Notes: generated by a model from the sequence alone, not told the origin. A stretch of DNA of 64,000 bases from Atriophallophorus winterbourni (GCA_013407085.1 JACCGJ010010158.1:62001-126000); one strand, 5' to 3'; shown: positions 34,417 through 45,379, counted from the first letter of the stretch. Made by a program: numbers and translations.

Positions 34417-37269
34417 TCAATACGCAGGTGTCGTCAAATCGTTATGCAACAAATAAGTATCCAAATTTCGAATGAACGTTCCGATGCTGGGAGAGATGAC
34501 AAGAGTTTCGGGTAGGGAATTTCAAAGGAAACAGACACGTACACAATAAAAATATCGGCGACAGCTGATACGGGAGTGGGGAATTTGCAGTGTCGCTGAG
34601 TGGCTGCGTGTATGACGTGAATCACGGTATTCGAATACATGTTTTAAGGGATGATGTGGGGTATTCAATATTTTATATGTCAGTATCACATCGCTTCGAA
34701 GGCTTCTTTGGAGGGGATTGGGGAGCCTCAGTTTTTTCAATCGTTCCTCGTACGCTAGTTTACGGAAACCTCTTACGAGTTTGGTTGCGCGATGGTATAT
34801 GTTGTCAAGCAATATTATATCCTTTTTTAACCACGGAGTCCAAGCTTATGATGCATGTTCCATGGTTGGAATTATATAGGCGTTCATGATGGTGGGCAAA
34901 GTTCCAGGCGAGAGGGTTTTGAAGATCCGTCGCAGCATACCTAGAAGCTTCGAAGCACGCTTGTAGATAATCTCACAATGCAGGCCGTTCTTCAGACTGC
35001 CGCATACCCAGACTCCAAGATCCCTTTTCGATTCTGTCCAGCTCAAAAAAGTCTGCCAAAAGTGATACTGGTACTGGAGTGGCTTACCAATTTGCAGCAC
35101 CTTGCATTTTCGGATATTGAATGGCTAATTATTCCGTACCGACCATTCGTGTAGAGCATCTAGATCACGTTGCAGCTGTACACAGTCCGCAATGGTTTTT
35201 ATCCGAGTCCAAAGTTTAATGTCATCAGCGAAAAGAATCACCTTGCATGCGAGCGTCTCCGGTAAGTCGTTGATGTAAGCCAAGAAAAGTACTGGCCCGA
35301 GGACTGAACCTTGCGGTACGCCACTAGAGGCATCAATAGCCTGTGATAGTACCCCGTTGATTCGAACGATCGCCTTACGCCCACTGAGGTAACTTTCAAG
35401 CCATATGAGTAGCTGTCCGCTGATACCCATCTGCTTCAGCTTTTGTAATAGTCGAAAGTGATCAACTCGATCGAAAGCTTTAGACATGTCCAGATAACAA
35501 GCGTGGATGCTAGCTCCTTCGTCAACCGCTTGGGTCCAGTCATTTAAAACCGTCAACAAATTTGTCAAGCATGAGCAAGATTTACGAAAACCATGCTGTG
35601 CTGCAGATAGCATATTTTGTGATTCCAGGTGATGAACTATATTTTCTGTCACTATCCGCTCTAGAACTTTGGATATCACAGGAAGTAGGGTGACAGGACG
35701 GTAGTTTGCCGGATCTGAACGTCTACCGCCTTTGTAGATAGGTGAAATTACCCCTGTCTTCCACTCTGTTGGCACCACTCCTTCAATTAGAGAATGTTTA
35801 AACAATTCACACAAAGGTTCACACAGCTGCTGTTCGCAGGATTTTAGTATAGTCGGAGTGATTCCATCCGCTCCAGGGGATTTCTTAGGGTTCATTCGAC
35901 ACAAATGTCGTTGTATAATCACTGGATTTATCTCGATCTCAGTCAGCTGTTGCGTCACTGTTGATGGCGGTAATTCTTCAGTCAATTGAATCGCTAACGG
36001 ACTAAATACTTTAGCATAAAATTGAGCGAGAGCATCAGCTGTATCCTTTGCAGAGACTGTTAATCCATCGTCAGTAAGAACAGGAAACACCCCTGGTTTC
36101 ACGCTCGATCGAGCATTGACAATCCGATAAAGCAATTTAGGATTTCCTTCCATTTTCAAAGATAGAAAGCGATGGTAATTTTGCTTGTCTTCTTTGATGA
36201 GAGTGTTTACTTTGTTGCGAATTCCGCAAAATTGTTGCCATGACGCATCAGTTTTGGTATTTCTGTGTTCAAACCAAGCAGAGTTCCTTTGCCCGATCCA
36301 TTTTTTCGTGCGACTACGAAGTTTAAAGCGAAAGTCGTTTACCCGTCGTTCATTAACAAATCGCGAATTTTGATATATGCTCGATTGAAGACTTTTTGTA
36401 AGTGTGTTGCAATGTGTTTCCGTGTTGTGATAATCAAGCCCTCGCCAATTTACTAACCCAAGCGCGTCACGTAAACTCACGTAGTCGATCCTTCTGAATA
36501 GTTTTGCGGACTCACATACTCGTCTAGCGCTGCATACATATTCAAAACCTAACACAAGATGATCACTTCGACCGAGAGGGGCAATGTAGTCAACACCTTC
36601 AACTGCTGTTGCCTCGGAAGTAAGGATTAAATCCAAAACGGACGGTAACTCTGATCCTCTTTTGTGAGTAAAGTCGGACACATGGTTATACAGTGGAATC
36701 ATGTCGATCAGCTCACGGAATTTATGATCAGTTGCGTGTAGAGGATGATCTGATCTTGTAAAAAGATGAGGAAGGTTGAAGCCCCCCATGACCAGTAATT
36801 AGGAGCTCCGCATCTCTCCGGCATATTTTAGAGCCTCTAATACCCTGTCGTTTTGAGCATCCGTCGAAGATGGAGGGCGATATATTATACCAATGATGCA
36901 GTCGTCCTGTGACTCCTGTGTAAGGCTACACCAGAGGGTGTCTTCCGATTCGAAATTGGGATCGTGAATCTTCATGCACTGAAGACGTTCGTGAAAGTAT
37001 GAAGTCACACCACCACCTTTTCGTGGACGATCGTTCCGTAATAGTATCATGTTTGAGATCGACAGTTCCCTTTCATTCATACAAGAAGGAAACCAGGTTT
37101 CAGTCACAGCGATGAGGTCTGGTGAGTATCGTTTGCACAGCTCGGTTATTTCAGCCAATTTATTGAACAAACTTTGGGCATTCGTATAGAGACACTTTAT
37201 TGAGCTTTTAGCATGTAACAACGAGTCAGTAACAGTATTTATTGGTCCGACGCTGTCGACGTCGGACAT
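34417..37269 (-). pseudogene. CR1-type ORF2: endonuclease and reverse transcriptase, four in-frame stops
   Basis: One continuous frame on minus from the start of the endonuclease (CLYTNAQSLFNKLAEITELC, YRPPSSTD) to the end (T-T-P-A-Y, stop at 34417-34419). In-frame stops lie at 36799, 35125, 34846 and 34522; the last two replace codons inside the C-terminal region, one being Trp to TGA. The endonuclease motif GDFN reads GGFN (catalytic Asp lost), while GRSDHLVLGF is kept. The reverse transcriptase has SPGADGITP, ISPIYKGGRRSDPANYRPV, YLDMSKAFDRVDHF, SGVPQGSVLGPVLF and an intact FADDIKLW box. No frameshift is needed across about 950 codons, so the copy is fairly young but inactive. Confidence 0.88.
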
Positions 37270-37865
37270 TTGTCGTTTTTTGATGCAAGTTGAGATATTT
37301 TCACTGGCGACTTTGAGTCAGACTCGGATGCCTTTGCAATGGAAGGCTGCAATTTGACTTCAACAACTTTGGGATTGCACAATCTAACGTTATCGGGTAA
37401 TCTCTTTCTGTATAGTTTCAGTTCGGATCGGACAGCGTCTGCCATACTACTTGACAAAAATGTAATCTTGAGTGGATTTGAACATTATCCTTGATAGTTT
37501 GGTGAGCAAGGTATTCGGTATGTGTCGACGACTACAGAATTTGAAGAGCCCATAGTCTCGGCAATAAATGACCAGTGTTTACGATCGTGCTCTTTTCTTT
37601 CGTAAACCGTTTTGGCTGCTGTATTTTCAGAAACGTCGAGCAGAATAATACTCCTTGATGCTGCTCGATCCCGACCATTGTGTGTTCGTTGCCTTTCCCA
37701 CCAAGGTACGTCAGCATGTATACGTTGGTGTGAGTCACTTTGTGTTTTGAGCAAATACGAATTGAGTAGGACATTTTCCATGTCCCTTTCGTTGGCAAAA
37801 GTGATCTTAAGCAAACGTGGTTTGTCTTGGTTCGGGGACTTCGGGTTACGAAAAAAACCATAGAG
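37239..37865 (-). pseudogene. CR1-type ORF1 C-terminal half
   Basis: The open pieces 37814-37485 and 37457-37239 lie in one frame separated by a TAA at 37485. Residues LKITFANERDMENVLLNSYL, DVPWWERQR, RSIILLDVSEN, KHWSFIAET, DTYRIPCSPNYQG and LPDNVRLC match the ORF1 of the 30 kb and 41 kb copies. Its end overlaps the start of ORF2. Confidence 0.8.
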
Positions 37866-38245
37866 GTAAATCTGATGAGCATGAATAAAGAGTTCTATTC
37901 AAAAGAAGCAAGCTCTGTTGCAGTCCTTACGAAATGTGACGGTACACATCCGATTGAATGTCTTGCCAAGCTTTCTGCGTGATCTTCATTCAGAAGTTGA
38001 AGATAGTATCAGATCCTCTCCTGCATTACAAACTAAGTCACAAGTAGGCCTTGCAGTGCAACTTCGTAATAACTAAGTGTATTGCAAATTGATATGCTGT
38101 TCAGTTCGAAAGATGCAATCTTCTCCGCAGTGTTCACAGCAATAAACATTACTCTGTTGATTGAATTCATATTTACAATTCCAGTGTTTTCTAAGTTTAA
38201 CAGCTGAGAGCAGTATCCCATATTTTCCAGTTAGCTTTATTGGGG
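37866..38245 (-). pseudogene. Degenerate Cys-rich duplicated block, second copy
   Basis: It matches 16540-17010. The minus frame from about 38255 to 38073 reads MKLAPIKLTGKYGILLSAVK, then W-N-C-K-Y and VYCCEHCGEDCIFR. The Cys pattern equals that of the first copy while intervening residues differ. 37990-37900 reads a SIGC segment like the middle of a Kunitz exon. Uncertain; it could be a decayed Kunitz exon. 38245-38400 holds two near-identical ~70-bp tandem units (TACTTGCCC and TACTTACCC ends). Confidence 0.3.
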
Positions 38246-38659
38246 CTAATTTCAATTGTATTTACTTGCCCAGGTTTTAGTTAAACAGCTTAGAGCAGTA
38301 TCTCATATTTCCCAGATAGCGTTGTTGGAGCTAATTTCAATTGTATTTACTTACCCCGGTTTGAGCTTGTATGCCACTGTTGGATGAGGCCGTTCTGTGT
38401 GTCTGTTTCTGTCACATATTCAGGGCTTGGAGCCATCGGCTTTAAAAATTATTTAGATTTGCGTACGTGTTGAAAATGCAACGCACGAACTGGTTTCTTG
38501 TTTTTCGCATTTATGAGGGAGCTCACAATTTCTAAATTTCTCTAGTAATTGTCAGTTGTTTTATACCAAATAATTTGTTAAATTTGTACATTGTGCGCGT
38601 AATGGTTTGTTTGTAACTCTTAAGTGGATGAAGAAATTAAAATGAAGGTTTTAATGACT

Positions 38660-39721
38660 TGCAGGCTAAATACGAGGATAGATGAACTAAAATTCTAGCC
38701 AGTGTGTAATGCCAAATCTGCGTAGACAAAACGAATAGGATATTATGCATATCCTCATTTAGCAATGTAGCACTGTCTCGACGCTCACTAATCTGAGCAT
38801 GCTGTCCCCACCCGCTGACGCCAAACAGCAAATGACCGGTTGTGATTTGCAAGGGATGAAAACGTGAGCATAATAACATATTTGGCGTTTACAAACGCCT
38901 TGTGTGCTTGACAAATATTCAATTTGTGATTCAGTATCTAATTATATTGGTTCGTTGTATTGCTGTTATTAAATCATGGCATACAAGTATGTTTTCGGCA
39001 AGTAATTTAGCACTGTCTGCACACATACTAATTCTGATCTTTCTGTATCCACCTGATAACGTCAAACTACCAGAAACACATTATGGTGTGTAAGTATCGG
39101 GGATGTAAGCAACAAAAAATAGTACGATTTCTATTGCAAATTTCACAATAACATATTAGGTCAAACCTTTACGAACCGTTGTACCAAGATTTGTTATTTA
39201 TACGAAAACGACTTGTTTCTCAAGATGTTGTATGAGAAAGATCTCACAGCAAATGAAAAAGGCATTCCCGAACGCATATCGACATGAAGACAACACATTT
39301 TGATGCGAGATATCTGATTGTTTAAGCTAGTTTTGCGATTGATGGCGAATGCAATACATCAAAAGTTCCTCAAAATTAATCCAAAAAGTTTACAAGCTTT
39401 TCTTATTAAAATAGATCTGATGTCATGTAATGGAGAAATTAACAGGTGACAATAAACACAACTAGCTAATTTACACTCAAGTTTGCCACAAACACAAGTA
39501 CTCTTCTAGTAATTCGATACAAGTTCTGTGGAGTAAATTTCACATGACCTTATAGTTATTAATACGAAAACAACTCATTTCTCAAATGTTGTATGAGAAT
39601 GATATCCTAGGAAATAAAATAGAAATTCCCAAGCACAGCTCATCATAAAAACTGTAAACCTTCTTGCCGAGGAATCATATATTTGTATAACCAATGAATG
39701 TTCCGTCCATCCTACTGCTGA
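38660..39721. repeat. Duplicated 3' flank of Kunitz genes, copy 3
   Basis: It matches 1830-2578 and 17815-18793 and lies directly downstream of gene C. Degraded hammerhead-like cores occur at about 38815 and 39050. No coding frame is conserved. Confidence 0.6.
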
Positions 39722-40004
39722 CTAAGGCACACACGTTCTATTACAGTCTTCCTTACTCGCGAAATTGTTTTCGTTCTGTTCACATCCACCCCAGAGGAAT
39801 AACTTGCATTGACTAGTCGCCTGATCGTAATAATATCGTTTCAATGACGCACGACAAGGTCCTACAAGCATCGATTGGTGACATGCTAGACAATGATTTT
39901 GAAAACGAAGTTCACTTACGATGGGCTGGAAGCATGTGTGATGAACCTTGAGGCCCAGCAAAGACTACTGAAATATTAGTAAGTAGTACAAAAATTCGAC
40001 ACAT
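39722..40004 (-). CDS. Secreted single-domain Kunitz protease inhibitor, P1 Arg (gene C)
   Basis: Two exons: 40004-39920 and 39885-39722, with a 34-nt GTAAGT..TCTAG intron in phase 1; 82 residues. Exon 1 encodes a signal peptide (MCRIFVLLTNISVVFAGP) and a short linker. Exon 2 is a complete Kunitz domain: Cys5, LVGP, Cys14, RYYYD, Cys30, WGG, Cys38, ENNF, Cys51 and Cys55, ending VP. P1 is Arg and P1' Ala, the classical trypsin-inhibitor arrangement, so of all copies here this is the best candidate for a trypsin/plasmin/kallikrein-type inhibitor. The length and single domain match small secreted fluke Kunitz proteins. The start is set by the signal peptide and by the 49-bp spacing from the TATA-like box. 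Confidence 0.9.
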
Positions 40005-40045
40005 TTTGTACTCCCTGTGCATTTTTGGTCCGATCTCATGTAGGA

Positions 40046-40053
40046 CTAATATA
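40046..40053 (-). promoter_or_regulatory. TATA-like box of Kunitz gene C
   Basis: The minus strand reads CTCTATATTAGTCCTACATG; TATATTAG starts 49 bp upstream of the ATG. GGTTAACGCC lies about 25 bp further upstream. Confidence 0.65.
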
Positions 40054-40608
40054 GAGTATATAATTGGTTACGTGATAGGCGTTAACCTGTAATTGCTAGA
40101 TACATAGCGAATTGAATGCCAAAAATATAACCGTTATCTGTGCTATTGATTGAAGAGGTCACGTGAAGAAACTATCAAATCGCGACGACAAATATAGATT
40201 CATATACCTCAGCAATATATTAATTCAATCAACATGGTTGATTGAAAAGATATTATTCACTGATCATCAACCGAAAATTCAGCAGTGTGACTTTGACAGT
40301 ACCAATCACAAAGAAAGGAGGCAAACTTTCCACATATAATGTGAAAGGACGCCACAATCAAGTTCAATTTGTTACAGTTTATGTAAATGATCATATTTAA
40401 CTTGATTGCTTTATGTTATACGCTGGAAAGTCATATTAGCGAACAGAAAATAGCAACATATTACCTCCGAGATACATCTCATCCATCTATATATAGAAAA
40501 CCGTTTGTCTTTCTTGAATGAGGAGGTTGGATAACTATTCAACATATATAATATTCGTTGATCAATTTTCTGTTAAGCGATAATAAGTTGCATGCCGTTG
40601 TACTTGGT
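40054..40608. repeat. 5' flank of gene C, shared with 19120-19560
   Basis: Non-coding; 40550-40660 matches the start of the long unit at 2830-2930 (TTGCATGCCGTTGTACTTGG). Confidence 0.5.
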
Positions 40609-41294
40609 GGAACCATGTCAAATTGCTTGTATGAGCAGGGGTCTGGTTGGCCAAAGTATTGTGTTGCTTACATCCCCCGAAATCACAGTCCAATATCCTG
40701 TTCTGGATATTTGCCGTCATCTCGTGAAGACAGTACGATTAGGTTTAGTGAGACCTGAAACGGTATATAAGTGGTAATCGAGGTTATACCTAAAGGCCAC
40801 TGTTGCATAGGGTTTTTTCAGCAAAACACGAGATTCAAACACAAAATCACATAGTGATTCGTGGTCAAGAACTGAAAGGCGCTCATGGTTGACCAAAGTA
40901 ATGTGTTGCTCACATACCCGGAATTACATTCCACTTTCGATTACTGGCTGTTTGCCGTCATCAAGTGGAGACAGTAAGAATAGGATCAGTGAGCCTTGAA
41001 ACAGTAGAAAAATAGTAAACAAGGTTATACTTCAATGACACTGTTGCATAGGGTTCGTACAATGAACCACAATGTTTAAACACAGAATCACATAGTGATT
41101 CGTGGTAAAGCATACAAGGCATTTTTGGATGACTAAGTTATTGTGTTGCTCACATCCCGTGAAATTACACACCACTGCCGGATCTGGCTGTTTGCATTCA
41201 TCAGGTGAAGACAGTATGATCAGGTTCAGTGAGCCTAGAAACTGTGGATAAATGGTGAACATTGTTATACTCCAATGCCCTGGTGCATAGGTTG
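40609..41294 (-). repeat. Tandem array of ~240-bp hammerhead-type repeat, three units
   Basis: The anchor GTGTTGCT occurs at 40661, 40903 and 41143, giving a 240-242 bp period. Each unit holds, on the minus strand, ACTGTCTTCACCTGATGA-type core, stem II GGCAAACAGCC or variants, a damaged GAAA box and an AGTGG stretch, then CACTATGTGATTC and a CATTGTGGTTCATTG-like stretch. Cores near 40692, 40952 and 41196 all carry substitutions in catalytic boxes. The array is cut by the CR1 derivative at 41294 and continues at 43397. Confidence 0.8.
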
Positions 41295-43396
41295 ATCAAT
41301 ACACAGGGCGTGCGGTCGTATTTTCGTTGCTCTGACACTTTTGCCCGTTTCTTGGCCAAATCAACTCAAATTTTACCCGTTCAAAAACTTTTTGCTATAC
41401 TTTGACGAGAGCTATCGGAATGTATACGTTTTGAGCTGGTCCGTCGAATAACAACAAAGTTACCGTTTCAACGTAAATATCTCGGTTTGCTCACGCGTGC
41501 AAACTTTCTCCCACAGTTAACTATCGTACGGTCTCATCGAACTACACATTTTGATACGCCATTCTGTGCTCTACGGATTATTCGCGAAATGACCAAATCA
41601 AGAATTATAACCCACCTAAATCGACCAGTCGAACTGACGAACATTCTTCAACCGGCCGTCCCAATTCAGCCTACAATGCGTGGTCGATTCACGAGATCCA
41701 ACACCCACGCGGAAAAATCGATCGATCAGGTTGTGCATACGACGGTTGTTCACCCGACAGCGATATCGAACCACCTTGACCTCTGCGCCAAGTGCCTGTA
41801 TCCGGTAAGCAATGATAGTGCATTGGTTAAATGTATATTTTGTGATATACATTTGCACGTGGCTTGCGATGAGACTTTGACCGATGAGTGTGTAAAGATC
41901 GTGAATGATCAAAACCTCCCATCCGTTTGCTATTTCTGTATTGACTTTAGAAATTCAATAGCGAATCGTAATCCCAAGAGTACACAATTCTCTGCTAGAA
42001 ACGAGAATAATACAGTAGAGAATAGATTATTGATAATAGGAGAGGAACTTGCAAATTTAAAGAATACTCTACGACCAGTAATCAAGTCTAAAACAGTTGA
42101 ATTGAATAATGGGATACGCTCGACCTCACCGCCACCGAGTGCTTCTAAAAAGGTTAAATTACGCGACACTGAAGTGATACTTAAAAAGGCCTTGAAGCAG
42201 AAACCATCTACGTCGAACGCTCCTTTGGCCAAAGTTGCCACGAAAAATACTTCGCTTAATGTTTTCTGCACCGATTCGGCACCAATTGAAGCGCCCCCGA
42301 TGGTACAAAAATCATACAGAGAAATGCTTTTGCGGTCGACCTCCGCTGCACAATCTGAGCCTGGCACACTAAACCTAAATCAAAAAGCCTCACATTCTAT
42401 GAAGAATGATTGGACACGCGACAAGCATTCTCATTCATTAAGCGTAATATGTACGAATGTTAAAGAGTCCGGCGAGAGCTTGTTAGATAGAAAACACAAA
42501 CACGACCTCGACATATGGTCTCAAATTTGTCAACCGTTGCAAATTGAGCATGTTACTCCTGACAAACTGATTCGTCTAACTCGCCATTCCACCTCACCTC
42601 ATAGTGATCTACCTCGGTTACTAAGAGTCACACTGAAGTGCGAGGCTGATATCGAAAACATACTGCTAAATTCGTACCGACTAAAGACGGATCCGACTTC
42701 AAATTGCCGGATATATCCTGATGTGCCATGGTGGGAACGGAAGGGTGCCTCAAACACTAAGGAAAAAACGGTATCGCGGAGTATGGTTCTACTTGGGGTA
42801 CCAGAAAATACCACTGAAGCATCGGGACAGGAAACAGCAGATCATGACTTCAAGCAGTGGCGTTACATTGCGTCTTTGCTTAATATTTCTAACGTTGTGA
42901 TCACTGACACTTTCCGGGTGCCTTTTTCGATAAACTATAAAGGAGACGGACCGAAACCTCTCAGGATTACCTTTTTAACTAGCGACATGGCTGAATTTGT
43001 CAAGTCCGAATGGAAAATAGCAAAACGTGCATTACCGAAAGACATTAGACTTTGTCAACCAAGACCAAGTACCATGAGTCAGACACATTCGCGGCTGGGG
43101 GCGGTAGACGGCAGCGTTCCCACCGAAATGGAAGCAATCAATACATCAAAAAAACGTAGTGGTTCTATGGAATGCGCTACCGCAAGATGTTGTGAATCCA
43201 ACGACAATTGATGTTTTCAAATCGAAATTGGATGCATACGTCAAACAAAACCCCGAATTTGGCCCGTTGTATTGAAGCAACACGAACCCAAAAAAAACAT
43301 TAACAATGTGATTTTGATTAATTTTTTTCGCAATAGTTGTCATCCAATGGTACCTGTAAAACATTATCTTTTTATCACCATAAATCTTGATTCTTC
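41295..43396 (+). mobile_element. Non-autonomous CR1 derivative, copy 2, nested in the repeat array
   Basis: Same boundaries and same ORF1-to-ORF2-tail deletion joint as 30010-32172. The left flank ends GGTGCATAGGTTG and the right flank resumes GAACGAACCACGATGTTCAA, both parts of one hammerhead-repeat unit. No clear target-site duplication is visible, as is usual for CR1. Confidence 0.85.
41487..43211 (+). CDS. CR1 ORF1 protein with PHD-like zinc finger (copy 2)
   Basis: An open frame of 574 residues whose true start may be MTKSRI near 41589 or MRGRFTRSNT near 41677. It has the same zinc finger (CAKC, KCIFCDIHLHVAC, then CYFCIDF: the last Cys is Phe here) and the same RNA-binding region as copy 1. 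One extra A in the A-run at about 43149-43154 shifts the frame just at the ORF1/ORF2-tail joint. The product therefore ends in a novel KKRSGSMECATARCCESNDN, and the ORF2 tail (to 43275) is out of frame. Comparison with copy 1 shows few other changes, so both are recent. Confidence 0.8.
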   Translation: MLTRANFLPQLTIVRSHRTTHFDTPFCALRIIREMTKSRIITHLNRPVELTNILQPAVPIQPTMRGRFTRSNTHAEKSIDQVVHTTVVHPTAISNHLDLCAKCLYPVSNDSALVKCIFCDIHLHVACDETLTDECVKIVNDQNLPSVCYFCIDFRNSIANRNPKSTQFSARNENNTVENRLLIIGEELANLKNTLRPVIKSKTVELNNGIRSTSPPPSASKKVKLRDTEVILKKALKQKPSTSNAPLAKVATKNTSLNVFCTDSAPIEAPPMVQKSYREMLLRSTSAAQSEPGTLNLNQKASHSMKNDWTRDKHSHSLSVICTNVKESGESLLDRKHKHDLDIWSQICQPLQIEHVTPDKLIRLTRHSTSPHSDLPRLLRVTLKCEADIENILLNSYRLKTDPTSNCRIYPDVPWWERKGASNTKEKTVSRSMVLLGVPENTTEASGQETADHDFKQWRYIASLLNISNVVITDTFRVPFSINYKGDGPKPLRITFLTSDMAEFVKSEWKIAKRALPKDIRLCQPRPSTMSQTHSRLGAVDGSVPTEMEAINTSKKRSGSMECATARCCESNDN

Positions 43397-43470
43397 TTGA
43401 ACGAACCACGATGTTCAAACATAGATTCACATAATGATTAGTGATGACTTGACACAACTACTCGATTTTC
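43397..43470 (-). repeat. Remainder of interrupted hammerhead-repeat unit
   Basis: GAACGAACCACGATGTTCAA, then CACATAATGATTAGTG, continues the unit interrupted at 41294. 43470-43870 has pieces of the long unit (compare 20300-20400) but no gene. Confidence 0.6.
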
Positions 43471-43875
43471 CACACATTTGATTGGTCAACTTGGTAATAA
43501 ATTCTGTAAAGAACGAAGAGAATATAATATGATCTTTGGCCTAAAATAAGTCGCGTTACAAGCAGTGGTAGCGAAATCTAGCCCATGGCCGGATATACAA
43601 GAGTAAAGCGTAATAAACAAAAAGTAATCTTAAGATTTTATCCGTATTGGTTTTAAGCGATGCTCACTGAACCGAAAAAAGCTTCTTAGCATTACACATT
43701 GTTCATGAACAGAATGAATGAGCAGTTACACGGTTAGAGAACAACGCCTGATTTTAAGTCTTTAATCAACTAGAAAATTCCAGTATACAAAGCTGCAAAA
43801 GAAGAGTGTAATAGATGAGACATGTGGCAGTTATGATCAAAGTTTACTTATACAACATGACATTCTCCCCAACCG

Positions 43876-44283
43876 TCAAACCTCTGGCGTTCGAAAATTA
43901 TATGGTCTCACCCTTTGTTGCTTGGATATCAATTGATCCACGTTACAACAACTTGTCGCGTCTGAATTCTTGACAGGTTTGGTCGATGTAGTATGATTGT
44001 AAGATGTAACTTCTAATGAGTGAGGTGTCTTATTCATTGGACTAAGATGACGAAGTGACACCGTCTCCTCACGACTGTCGGACAATCGAATGTGGGCGTA
44101 CTGGGGATTTCTTTCTAACAGCTCAACTTCTTCTGAGATCGTTTCATACTTAAATGTACGCGTATGTTTTCGGTACAGTAATGGTCCAGGTTCCATGAAC
44201 CAATGAGGAAGAGTAGTGCCGACAAGGGATTTGCAATTGTGTTTACACATGCGCTCGTGAAATGCTTTATGGCTGCACTGCAC
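43876..44283 (-). pseudogene. Gypsy Pol C-terminus
   Basis: An open piece with LLYRKHTRTFKYETISEEVE, LLERNPQYAHIRLSDSREET and VSLRHLSP. This is the small beta-rich segment after the integrase core that reads out promoter-proximal DNA/RNA sequence in Gypsy Pol proteins. The end of the frame, PYNFRTPEV, is a plausible Pol terminus. Confidence 0.6.
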
Positions 44284-44378
44284 ACAAGTGATTGGATTTC
44301 GTGCAGTGCATCAGGATGCACATCTTTCTAATGTTCTACAGATAAGCTCCTTTCTCGCAAACACAAAGATGTTGTTTT

Positions 44379-44918
44379 TCACATGGTACTATTCAAGCGC
44401 TCCACTTTGCCATTACCCTGAGTGTTGTATGATGTAGTTCGACTCGTCGCTATACCTTGAGAATGCAAAAAGGTTTTGAGTTCTGTAGACATGAACGGTG
44501 AACCACGATCAAAGTGTTTATAAGATGGCATACGAAATACAGAAAACAGTTTAATTAGTTGGGAAATAACAGTAGAGCTGGAGATATAAGGACATGGTAA
44601 AGCGAACGGAAAACGGGCTATTTCATCAACAATTGTTAATAGATAACGATTTTTTGTTAAAGAAGGGATCGGTCTTTCAAAATCCATGCTCAAACGTTCG
44701 AATAGATTGTTTGCTTTGATTAGAGGTTTATTTTTAGGCAAACAGCGCACTTTCGAATAACTGTTTTTCACATCCTCGAGAGAAAAAAGTAAATTTTTCG
44801 AACGGATAAATTGTGATGTTCGTGTAATTCCGGGGTGGCACAGAGAGCAATGAATTTTATTTAATTCGAATAATGAGTAAACATTCGCACAGAAAGCACG
44901 AGATAAATTATGGGCCAC
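44379..44918 (-). pseudogene. Gypsy integrase core (rve)
   Basis: 179 open residues: a decayed zinc-binding region (HPGITRTSQFIRSKNLLF; one of the cysteines lost), then the catalytic core with SMDFERPIPS (first Asp), HFDRGSPFMS (second Asp) and GNGKVERLN (Glu). All three catalytic acidic residues survive. The frame is closed on both sides by stops relative to the adjacent Pol pieces, so it is not functional as a polyprotein. Confidence 0.85.
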
Positions 44919-45063
44919 TGTATTGCCAGCACCTGGTCGGTATACTATGTCCTACGAGTAATGCGAAAGTTCAATACACCAACGCTGGATTTTATCATTT
45001 TTAATTCTGCTGGCCACTTTATTATCGAACATGAAAGCAACTGATCCTTCATCAGTGATCAGT

Positions 45064-45261
45064 TTAAAATGATAACAGAGAAGATAACGTTTCCATTTTA
45101 CTTATCGCTTCGACAATGGTGCTTGCTTCTTTCTCAACATTTGGATGGTTGCGTTCGCTGGGGGATAAAGTTCGAGAAAAAAATGCAAACGGTCGTCCGC
45201 TCTGATTAGGTGTAGGAGGGATTGATACGTCGGAAGCATCGCTTTCAACTACCATAGGCAC
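45064..45261 (-). pseudogene. Gypsy RNase H fragment
   Basis: Residues VESDASDVSIPPTPNQSGRP, AFFSRTLSPSERNHPNVEKE and IVEAISKMETL match the RNase H region of Gypsy Pol (catalytic Asp in ESDAS and Glu in VEKEA). The segment after this is frameshifted. Confidence 0.8.
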
Positions 45262-45379
45262 GTTGGAGTCAATCTTGAAAAGTTATGCTTGGACCAGTTC
45301 GGCCTTTAAGGTTTCATACGATGATTAGGCTTCGCCTGAATGTGAAAAAAGATTTGTTCTGTACTACTGGATGTATGTT

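Larger units (their letters stand above)
34271..37865 (-). mobile_element. Near full-length CR1-type LINE, 5'-truncated
   Basis: It contains the ORF1 C-terminal half (37865-37239), complete-length ORF2 (37269-34417) and a 3' tail with TTGAATCTTGAAAAATC-type repeats (plus 34271-34305). The ORF1 zinc finger is missing and the element stops at about 37865, a normal 5' truncation of target-primed insertion. ORF1 and ORF2 overlap by about 30 bp. Confidence 0.85.
43876..45290 (-). mobile_element. Gypsy-type LTR retrotransposon remnant (RNase H, integrase)
   Basis: Minus-strand order: RNase H piece, integrase core, C-terminal segment. No LTR or primer-binding site was recognised on either side, and protease and reverse transcriptase are missing. 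It resembles Gypsy-class elements known from flukes. Confidence 0.8.

Noticed and set aside
40609..41294. Regular ~240-bp spacing considered as a CRISPR-like array
   Set aside because: Units are long, diverged and contiguous with no unique spacers, and the host is eukaryotic.
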